Shown: in pieces, positions 6,900 to 11,416 of the stretch | Numbering within the stretch: the first letter of the stretch is position 1 | Layout: every line of letters starts with the position of its first letter | Assembly (NCBI GenBank): GCA_017407765.1 | Contig: JAFQVZ010000366.1 | Span: 1 to 13,204, forward strand | Length of the DNA stretch: 13,204 nt | Direction of reading: 5' to 3' | Source of the DNA: Clostridia bacterium | Lineage (GTDB): Bacteria > Bacillota > Clostridia > Oscillospirales > Butyricicoccaceae | Program-made: the position numbers and the translations under genes | The notes under the pieces: generated by a model | Seen by the model: the letters and a program-made list of their open reading frames with translations, nothing else | Told to the model about the DNA's origin: nothing | Database searches by the model: none

Positions 6900-6930
6900 A
6901 TAAAAAGGCCTCGCCAGAGGCCTTTTTATT
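6900..6930 (+). terminator. Intrinsic terminator after the M16 peptidase gene
   Basis: A 13-bp stem (6900-6912 with 6917-6929) with core AGGCCTC/GAGGCCT, loop GCCA and a five-T tail lies directly after the stop codon. Confidence 0.92.
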
Positions 6931-6984
6931 ATTACGTAATATATGGATCAAAACCCATCAATGCCTTCATAATAAAATATAGAC

Positions 6985-7013
6985 TTGTTAAATCAGGCAA
7001 CAAATGGTATAAT
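6985..7013 (+). promoter_or_regulatory. Sigma-A promoter of the DtxR-like regulator gene
   Basis: TTGTTA (6985-6990), exactly 17 bases, then a perfect TATAAT (7008-7013). Transcription would start near 7020, about 27 bases before the ATG. No GTTAG-N6-CTAAC box lies here, so the regulator does not appear to use that box for autorepression. Confidence 0.82.
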
Positions 7014-7046
7014 AATCAAAACACTTTGCTCGGAAGGAGGCAGAAT

Positions 7047-7436
7047 ATGAAGATACAGGAATCGGCTGAAAATTATCTCGAGGCTATACTTATGCTCAAG
7101 CAGGAAAAGGGCAGGATCCGCTCGATCGATATTGTACGTCATCTCGACTATACCAAGCCCAGCATCAGCCGTGCCATCAGCCTCCTGAAAAGCAACGGCT
7201 ATGTCACAGTGGATAAGGAAGGCTGGATCGAGCTGACCGAGCAGGGCATGGATATCGCGCAGAAGGTGCTGGAAAGGCATACATTTGTCTCGAAGTGGCT
7301 TATTGCTATCGGTGTTTCGCCCGAAACAGCTGCCGAGGATGCCTGCAAGATCGAGCATGCCATCAGCGACGAGAGCTTTGAGAAGATCAAGGAATTTGTC
7401 AGCAGCCGCGAATCTTTTGAAAATAAGATTGACTGA
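7047..7436 (+). CDS. Short DtxR/MntR-family metal-dependent transcriptional regulator
   Basis: The 129-residue protein has the winged-helix DNA-binding domain (residues about 1-62, recognition region TKPSISRAISLLKSNGYV) and the metal-binding/dimerisation helices (about 66-129). It has no C-terminal SH3-like domain, so it has the compact MntR-type architecture. By hand alignment the candidate ligands are Glu12, His78, Cys100, Glu103 and His104, in CKIEH. The MntR ligand Asp8 is replaced by Asn9, and the MntR Glu99 position is Cys100. The Cys-x-x-Glu-His pattern resembles the DtxR/IdeR site (Cys102, Glu105, His106), which hints at iron rather than manganese; that is inference. The start follows GGAAGGAGG. 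The likely target is the promoter just after it, at 7429-7481. Confidence 0.92.
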   Translation: MKIQESAENYLEAILMLKQEKGRIRSIDIVRHLDYTKPSISRAISLLKSNGYVTVDKEGWIELTEQGMDIAQKVLERHTFVSKWLIAIGVSPETAAEDACKIEHAISDESFEKIKEFVSSRESFENKID

Positions 7437-7457
7437 TGACCTTTATTGTGTTACTAT
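7429..7457 (+). promoter_or_regulatory. Sigma-A promoter of the DUF2325 gene
   Basis: TTGACT (7429-7434), 17 bases, TACTAT (7452-7457). The -35 lies within the last codons of the regulator gene. The predicted start near 7464 falls inside the palindrome at 7456-7481, so protein bound there would block the promoter. Confidence 0.8.
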
Positions 7458-7481
7458 ATGGTTAGCAGTTGCTAACCATAT
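7456..7481 (+). promoter_or_regulatory. 26-bp palindromic operator with GTTAG-N6-CTAAC core
   Basis: Twelve-base arms, ATATGGTTAGCA and TGCTAACCATAT, are perfectly complementary around a GT centre. The core is GTTAG (7461-7465), six bases, CTAAC (7472-7476). It overlaps the -10 and start point of the DUF2325 promoter. The TTAG/CTAA half sites resemble those in published DtxR/IdeR boxes, though the centre spacing differs. The DtxR-like protein encoded immediately upstream is the obvious candidate binder (inference). In RNA the same sequence could also form a hairpin at the 5' end. Confidence 0.75.
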
Positions 7482-7508
7482 TTTGTTTCAAAGGAGGCGC
7501 ATTAAGGT

Positions 7509-7796
7509 ATGAGCGTCGTAATAGTAGGCGGAAACGAGCGAATGGAATGTAAGTACAAGGATATCTGTAAAAAGCACGGATGCAAGGCCAAGGTGTTCAC
7601 CAAGATGCGCGGCAATTTCTCCGACCAGATCGGTTCGCCCGACCTGATAATTCTTTTTACAGGAACGGTGTCGCACAAGATGGCCGGATGTGCCATTCAG
7701 GCGGCAGGCAGGAGCAGTGCGAGGGTGGCACGATGTCACAGCAGCTCTTCGGCAGCGCTTGAAGATGTTTTGAAGCAGCATGCAGCAGGCTGTTAA
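7509..7796 (+). CDS. DUF2325 domain-containing protein
   Basis: The 95-residue protein matches the DUF2325 family as recalled. It begins with a Rossmann-like strand MSVVIVGGNERM, followed by a middle section SPDLIILFTGTVSHKM and a C-terminal RCHSSSSAALEDVL. It carries six cysteines (14, 20, 25, 61, 76, 95) and several histidines, including His56 and His77. Cys14, Cys20 and Cys25 lie close together, as if to bind a metal or undergo redox change; the function of the family is not established. The start has AAGGAGG eleven bases upstream. It sits between a DtxR-like regulator and a terminator as a single-gene unit, under a palindromic operator. This suggests metal-controlled expression, but no transporter gene is adjacent, so its link to metal handling is inference. 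Confidence 0.88.
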   Translation: MSVVIVGGNERMECKYKDICKKHGCKAKVFTKMRGNFSDQIGSPDLIILFTGTVSHKMAGCAIQAAGRSSARVARCHSSSSAALEDVLKQHAAGC

Positions 7797-7832
7797 TGAT
7801 GAGGGAGCGATCCCATTTTTTAAAATCATACA

Positions 7833-7848
7833 GTTAGCACACACTAAC
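7833..7848 (+). promoter_or_regulatory. Second GTTAG-N6-CTAAC box
   Basis: GTTAG (7833-7837), CACACA, CTAAC (7844-7848) repeats exactly the half sites and six-base spacing of the operator at 7461-7476, 372 bases away. It lies in the 3' untranslated stretch of the DUF2325 transcript, 15 bases before the terminator stem. No convincing promoter is seen around it on either strand. As RNA it could also form a weak five-pair hairpin before CTCTCTTTTTTT. Confidence 0.5.
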
Positions 7849-7862
7849 CTCTCTTTTTTTGG

Positions 7863-7895
7863 TATCCCGGGTCCCACATGCCCGGGATATTTTTT
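7863..7895 (+). terminator. Intrinsic terminator of the DUF2325 transcript
   Basis: TATCCCGGG (7863-7871) pairs with CCCGGGATA (7881-7889) around a nine-base loop, followed by a run of six T. Confidence 0.9.
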
Positions 7896-7909
7896 ATGTT
7901 TACAAAATA

Positions 7910-7938
7910 TTGCCGACAAGAGGGCAGAAATATGTTAT
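7910..7938 (+). promoter_or_regulatory. Possible promoter of the NYN-LOTUS gene
   Basis: TTGCCG (7910-7915), 17 bases, TGTTAT (7933-7938). Each box has about four matches to consensus. It is placed sensibly between the preceding terminator and the gene start, but the match is only moderate. Confidence 0.35.
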
Positions 7939-7987
7939 CATAAAATCAGAAAGCCGCGCCGATTGCGCGTGCCAAAGGAGAAATGAT

Positions 7988-8926
7988 ATGGAAGACAAAA
8001 GATTTGCAGTCCTCATAGATTCCGAGAATATATCGGCAAAATATATCGGTTACATTCTCGACGAGGTGACCAAATACGGCGGCATCACCTATAAGCGCAT
8101 TTACGGCGACTGGACAAATAATCAGACCGGCAAATGGAAGAATGTGCTGATGGAATATTCCCTTATGCCGGTACAGCAGTTTCGCAACACGGTGGGCAAG
8201 AACTCCAGCGATTCGGCCCTCATCATTGATGCCATGGATATCCTCTATGGCGGCGACGTGGACGGCTTCTGCATTGTTTCCAGCGACAGCGACTTCACCC
8301 GTCTGGCCTCCCGCCTGCGCGAATCGGGCAAGCAGGTCATTGGTATGGGCGAGAGCAAGACTCCGCGCTCCTTCCGCGCGGCCTGCAGTGTTTTTACCAA
8401 CCTCGAGCTGCTCATCGAGCAGGAGGAAGAGCGCCCTGCTGAGGAAACTGCCGCAGGAGTGGTGCCCCGTAGCACCATCGAGAACGATATTGCTGCTATC
8501 ATAGCCGAGAACGACGACCGTGCCCGCCACACCGGACTTTCGGAGATCGGCAACAGGCTGGTCAAGAGATATTCCGACTTCGATGTGAGAAACTATGGCT
8601 ACAGCACTCTTTCGAAGTTTGTGGGCGAAATGGAGAGGTTTACTACCGTGGCCGACGAGAAGGGCGCGATCATCGTCAAGCTGCGCAACAGCGACGGACG
8701 CCTGGCCTCTATCGAAAACCATATCCGAAAGACAGTGGGCGAAGCCGGCAGGGGAGGCATCGAACTGGGCCTTCTGGGTCAGGGCATCTATCACTCTTTC
8801 GACGGGTTCAGAGCCAAGGATTTTGGCTATAACACCTTTGCCAAGTTTATCCGCAGCATAAGCGGCATCGAGATCATCCGAGGCAAAGACAACAGCCAGA
8901 CGGTAAGGCTCAGAAACGATAAATAA
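7988..8926 (+). CDS. NYN (PIN-like) domain putative ribonuclease with two OST-HTH/LOTUS domains
   Basis: The 312-residue protein starts with a NYN/DUF88 (LabA-like) nuclease fold, residues about 5-145. Candidate acidic metal-binding residues lie in VLIDSEN (Asp11), GKNSSDSALIIDAMD (Asp75, Asp81) and VSSDSDF (Asp100, Asp102). A Glu-rich linker (about 144-158) leads to two OST-HTH (LOTUS) repeats at roughly 163-236 and 243-311. Each has the (Y/F)GY-x-T-(L/F)-(S/A)-KF element (FDVRNYGYSTLSKFV and FRAKDFGYNTFAKFI). LOTUS domains are RNA-binding modules, so an RNA-targeted nuclease is likely; the target is unknown. The ATG at 7988 follows AAAGGAG; the frame is open further upstream through the terminator region, without a ribosome binding site. 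It is probably monocistronic. Confidence 0.93.
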   Translation: MEDKRFAVLIDSENISAKYIGYILDEVTKYGGITYKRIYGDWTNNQTGKWKNVLMEYSLMPVQQFRNTVGKNSSDSALIIDAMDILYGGDVDGFCIVSSDSDFTRLASRLRESGKQVIGMGESKTPRSFRAACSVFTNLELLIEQEEERPAEETAAGVVPRSTIENDIAAIIAENDDRARHTGLSEIGNRLVKRYSDFDVRNYGYSTLSKFVGEMERFTTVADEKGAIIVKLRNSDGRLASIENHIRKTVGEAGRGGIELGLLGQGIYHSFDGFRAKDFGYNTFAKFIRSISGIEIIRGKDNSQTVRLRNDK

Positions 8927-8932
8927 GAAAAG

Positions 8933-8955
8933 GTCCCCCGAATGTTTCGGGGGAC
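8933..8955 (-). terminator. Terminator of the spore coat gene pair, shared 3' hairpin with the NYN gene
   Basis: GTCCCCCGAA pairs perfectly with TTCGGGGGAC over a three-base loop. On the minus strand it is followed by CTTTTCTTATTT, which fits termination of the coat genes. On the plus strand the tail (AAGCTTTAAAG) is poor, so for the NYN transcript it may only stabilise the 3' end. Confidence 0.75.
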
Positions 8956-8984
8956 AAGCTTTAAAGAGAGGATAACAAAGAAGA

Positions 8985-9242
8985 TCACTGCATATTCGTG
9001 AACTTCTGTTTGAGCTGATTGATCTGATCCTGCGGTGCCTGAGAGGGAGGGTACCATCCCATCTGAGCCATTTTGTCATAGACGGTCTGCTGCATGTTGA
9101 GGCAGTCTTTGAGCCCCTGGTCAAAGGCGGCACGGACGTTGGGAGTGGCCGACTCAATGGTGCCGTGCATATAAAGGTCGCACAGGCCCTTGGTTTCCAT
9201 AAGAATGGTCTCGCAGATCATACGCTGCTGCTGTTCGTTCAT
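8985..9242 (-). CDS. CotF-family spore coat protein
   Basis: The 85-residue protein resembles the C-terminal ferritin-like helical part of CotF-type spore coat proteins. It shows a helix with ETILMETKGLCDLYMHGTIES, then PNVRAAFDQGLKDCLNMQQTVYDKMAQMGWYPPSQAP, where the MGWYP motif followed by a short polar tail is typical. It should be a structural component of the spore coat. It follows the 58-codon gene by 11 bases. Its Shine-Dalgarno (AAGGAGG) begins at the stop codon of that gene, so the two are translationally close and form one operon. It is shorter than full-length CotF, as is common in Clostridia. Confidence 0.88.
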   Translation of the reverse strand: MNEQQQRMICETILMETKGLCDLYMHGTIESATPNVRAAFDQGLKDCLNMQQTVYDKMAQMGWYPPSQAPQDQINQLKQKFTNMQ

Positions 9243-9253
9243 ATTGTGCCTCC

Positions 9254-9430
9254 TTACTGCAAAAGCTGATAGAGTCTGTCAAAAACGGTCTGATGCTTTG
9301 CCGCCATGTCGGACACCATATTTTTAAGGGATGGGTCGGAAAGACATTCGGCGTTCTGAGTGCAGCAGCTTTTCATGTGCTTTTCGTGGTTGAGGGCATC
9401 TTCGATATAAAGAAGCTCTTTGGGACTCAT
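9254..9430 (-). CDS. Small CotF-like spore coat protein (58 residues)
   Basis: The ORF starts MSPKELLYIEDALNHEKHM and ends DRLYQLLQ. An excellent GGAGGTGAT Shine-Dalgarno lies just before the ATG at 9430. It looks like two amphipathic helices (residues about 3-30 and 34-58) with a CC pair at 22-23 and Cys29 between them. The composition and helical pattern match the short coat-like partners found ahead of CotF genes in Clostridia, and it shares the operon with the CotF gene downstream. The function beyond a coat component is unknown. Its cysteines could cross-link in the coat (inference). Confidence 0.82.
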   Translation of the reverse strand: MSPKELLYIEDALNHEKHMKSCCTQNAECLSDPSLKNMVSDMAAKHQTVFDRLYQLLQ

Positions 9431-9459
9431 ACTATCACCTCCGGAAGTTTTACATTTGG

Positions 9460-9488
9460 ATTATTCCCGGAAATGCTGAGGCCTATTC
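9460..9488 (-). promoter_or_regulatory. Candidate forespore (sigma-F/sigma-G) promoter of the coat gene pair
   Basis: On the minus strand, GAATA (9484-9488 on plus) and GGGAATAAT (9460-9468) are separated by 15 bases. The second element fits the sigma-F -10 pattern GGNNANANT at every fixed position, and GAATA fits the sigma-G -35 pattern. The predicted start near 9453 leaves a short leader of about 22 bases containing the Shine-Dalgarno. No good sigma-A promoter is visible here on this strand. Confidence 0.5.
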
Positions 9489-9495
9489 AAAAGAA

Positions 9496-9524
9496 TTGAT
9501 TAAAGACGACGTTTGTTATATAAT
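9496..9524 (+). promoter_or_regulatory. Sigma-A promoter of the DUF896-ATC hydrolase operon
   Basis: TTGATT (9496-9501), 17 bases, perfect TATAAT (9519-9524). The predicted start near 9531 lies after the in-frame ATG at 9527, which excludes that ATG as the start codon of the next gene. Confidence 0.82.
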
Positions 9525-9556
9525 TTATGGAGAGAAAGAAAACGGAGGTGAAAATA

Positions 9557-9772
9557 TTGGATCAGAAGAAGATCGACCGTATCAACGAGCTGGCACGCAA
9601 GGCAAAGGCCGAGGGCCTGACACCCGAGGAAACAGCTGAGCGTGATGTTCTGCGCCGCGAATATATCGACTCGGTGCTGGGCAGCCTCAAGGGCCATCTC
9701 GACAACACATATATCGTTGACGAAAAGGGAAACAAGGTCCCCGTAAAGGGTAAGAAGGGCCATATTTCCTGA
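9557..9772 (+). CDS. DUF896 / UPF0291 family protein (YnzC-like), TTG start
   Basis: The 71-residue protein, MDQKKIDRINELARKAKAEG from its TTG start, matches the UPF0291 family. Two charged helices contain ELARKAKAEGLTPEE and RDVLRREYIDSVLGSLKGHL, followed by a short basic tail, PVKGKKGHIS. The family is small, helical and of unknown biochemical role; in B. subtilis ynzC lies in the yneA SOS operon, which does not prove the same control here. The TTG at 9557 has GGAGGTG six bases upstream. The alternative ATG at 9527 would precede the expected transcription start. It is followed after 33 bases by the ATC-hydrolase-family gene. Confidence 0.88.
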   Translation: MDQKKIDRINELARKAKAEGLTPEETAERDVLRREYIDSVLGSLKGHLDNTYIVDEKGNKVPVKGKKGHIS

Positions 9773-9805
9773 TAATATAAATATAAAGATAATCGGAGGT
9801 AAAAA

Positions 9806-10498
9806 ATGAAAGAGTTTACCGAAAGACATCATGCATTTATCGCAGCCGTTTTTTACGACGAGCTGACACGCGCCTTTGGCGAGCGCGGCAAGGCCGCATT
9901 TGTCATGGCGACTCAGCGTTATGCCGAGCAGCGCGGCTCGCGTATGGCTCAGCGCGCTATCCGCGACGGCAAGCCCCTTAACTTCACCACATATAAGGAA
10001 TACGGCGAATGGGTCAACACCAAGACCATCGTCGATGCGGGCGAGAGCAATCAGAGCATCCCGGTTTCCTTTGCTCCCGATTTCGAATATAAGGTAGTTC
10101 GCTGCCCCTGGGCGGCCCAGTTCAAGGATATGGGTATGCAGGAGGGCGGCGTATGCTACTGCACACATCTCGACAAGTCGATCGCACGCGGCTTTAACCC
10201 CTATCTGACCTTTGAAGTACCTCAGAGCATGCACGACCATGAATACTGCATCCAGATCCTGAGAAATGCAAACTTCACAGAGGATCAGAAGTTCGAGCGC
10301 AATCCTGAGAATATCAAGGGCTTTGATTATCACTGCGGACATTCCTACAAGACCTATTCGCAGATCACCAATGCCATTTTCGCAAGCGAGGGCCACCGTG
10401 TGTCCTCGAACGTTCTCGAGCGCTTTGCAGCCGAGTACGGCCGAGATATGGCCGATGTCCTTCTTTCCTACAAGGACGTTGATTTCGACGTTATATAA
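9806..10498 (+). CDS. L-2-amino-thiazoline-4-carboxylic acid hydrolase family protein
   Basis: The 230-residue protein is recognised as an ATC-hydrolase-fold protein. A helical N-terminal part (HHAFIAAVFYDELTRAFGERG, then RYAEQRGSRMAQRAIRDG) is followed by the conserved core VVRCPWAAQF, GVCYCTHLDKSIARGFNP and DHEYCIQIL. ATC hydrolase converts 2-amino-thiazoline-4-carboxylate toward cysteine in Pseudomonas, but most family members in Firmicutes have no demonstrated substrate, so the specific activity is uncertain. Cysteines and Asp/His in the CYCTHLDKS block are likely functional. The start follows GGAGG. It lies 33 bases after the DUF896 gene without a terminator, so the two probably form one transcript ending at the shared hairpin at 10504. 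Confidence 0.8.
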   Translation: MKEFTERHHAFIAAVFYDELTRAFGERGKAAFVMATQRYAEQRGSRMAQRAIRDGKPLNFTTYKEYGEWVNTKTIVDAGESNQSIPVSFAPDFEYKVVRCPWAAQFKDMGMQEGGVCYCTHLDKSIARGFNPYLTFEVPQSMHDHEYCIQILRNANFTEDQKFERNPENIKGFDYHCGHSYKTYSQITNAIFASEGHRVSSNVLERFAAEYGRDMADVLLSYKDVDFDVI

Positions 10499-10503
10499 CA
10501 AAA

Positions 10504-10539
10504 AACAAGTGATGTCCGGCGGGCCGGGCATCACTTGTT
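10504..10539. terminator. Bidirectional terminator between convergent genes
   Basis: An uninterrupted 16-bp stem with one T-G pair, outer arms AACAAGTGATG and CATCACTTGTT, inner CCGG/CCGG and a CGGG loop, fills most of the 47 bases between the two stop codons. On the plus strand CTTTT follows a few bases later; on the minus strand TTTT follows directly. Confidence 0.88.
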
Positions 10540-10545
10540 GTGCTT

Positions 10546-11316
10546 TTAGATGAAATATTCGTTCTCGCGTCTTGCCGAGAGCTTCTCGTTGAAGCCGACA
10601 CAGAACTCGTCGTATGCGGGATTAACCATTGCCTTGGCCTTCATGGGGCATACAGCGATGCACCTGAAGCAGGAAATGCACTTTGTGTCGTCGATGGTCC
10701 TGAAGTCGGGGCCTATGGCGCCGGTGGAGCACATCTTTGCGCAGAGGCCGCAGCTTACACACTTGTCAAGGGTGGAGGGACGGAACTTGCCGCCGCTGCC
10801 GCCGTCCTTATAGGGGCGGTTGCCGGGGACCTTGTCTGTGATGTCGCTGATGCCCTTTTCAAGGGCTGCAAGGATCTTTGCGCCGAAGCCTGCATCTTCC
10901 TTAAGGTCGTCCTCATTGGGCCTGCCGACGGCGATCTGACCGAATGTATGCTGACCGATGAGGGCTGCTGCGGCAACGGGAACGAAGCCGTTCTGTTTTG
11001 CCATGTCGCACAGCTCGGCCACCGAGTCGTCATAATGGCGGTTGCCATAGGTGATGACCGCAACGCAGGGAGTGTTATTTCCCTTAAATGTGCCAAGGCG
11101 TTCGGCTGCTGCCTTGGGGATGCGTCCGCCGTAGCAGGGAGCGCCGAAGATCACCAGCTCGTCTGCGCCGAAGGCCTCGGTGGGACTTGCAAATGTATGG
11201 GCGGTGATGTCGATCTCGCTTACGGGGCATCCCATAGCCTGAGCGATGGCCTTAAGGCCCTTTTTGCCGGTATTTGTAGCCGAAAAATAAACCAGAGTTA
11301 CTTTAGTGGGTTTCAT
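10546..11316 (-). CDS. EFR1 family ferredoxin (flavodoxin-like plus 2[4Fe-4S])
   Basis: The 256-residue protein has an N-terminal flavodoxin-like domain beginning KVTLVYFSATNTGKKG, with the phosphate-loop-like SATNTG at 12-17. Later flavodoxin-type segments are VIFGAPCYGGRIP and CVAVITYGNRHYDD. The C-terminal domain binds two [4Fe-4S] clusters: Cys186, Cys189, Cys192, Cys196, and Cys213, Cys216, Cys219, Cys223. This is the EFR1 architecture and implies a cytoplasmic electron carrier between flavin and low-potential iron-sulfur partners. The partner enzyme is not evident from the neighbours. AGGAGG precedes the ATG. It is divergent from the M20 gene and convergent with the ATC-hydrolase-family gene. 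Confidence 0.93.
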   Translation of the reverse strand: MKPTKVTLVYFSATNTGKKGLKAIAQAMGCPVSEIDITAHTFASPTEAFGADELVIFGAPCYGGRIPKAAAERLGTFKGNNTPCVAVITYGNRHYDDSVAELCDMAKQNGFVPVAAAALIGQHTFGQIAVGRPNEDDLKEDAGFGAKILAALEKGISDITDKVPGNRPYKDGGSGGKFRPSTLDKCVSCGLCAKMCSTGAIGPDFRTIDDTKCISCFRCIAVCPMKAKAMVNPAYDEFCVGFNEKLSARRENEYFI

Positions 11317-11345
11317 AGCCTGCCTCCTGTTGGGTATTTGTATAC

Positions 11346-11374
11346 ATTATACCGCCGAAGCAGATATGAAACAA
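11346..11374 (-). promoter_or_regulatory. Sigma-A promoter of the EFR1 gene
   Basis: On the minus strand, TTGTTT (11369-11374 on plus), 17 bases, perfect TATAAT (11346-11351). The start falls near 11339, about 23 bases before the ATG. For the divergent M20 gene only a weak TTGTAT-18-AGATAT (from about 11338) can be proposed, and it would overlap this promoter. Confidence 0.75.
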
Positions 11375-11416
11375 GAGAACAAATAATCACAACATTCTAT
11401 AAAAGGAGAAACTATT

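Noticed and set aside
6930..6941. 12-bp palindrome TATTACGTAATA upstream of the regulator gene
   Set aside because: It is 44 bases before the -35 box, adjoins the terminator, is short and AT-rich, and is unlike the GTTAG/CTAAC box; likely chance.
7833..7860. GTTAG hairpin plus T run as the main terminator of the DUF2325 transcript
   Set aside because: A five-pair AU-rich stem separated from the T run by CCTCTC is weak, and a much stronger terminator follows at 7863.
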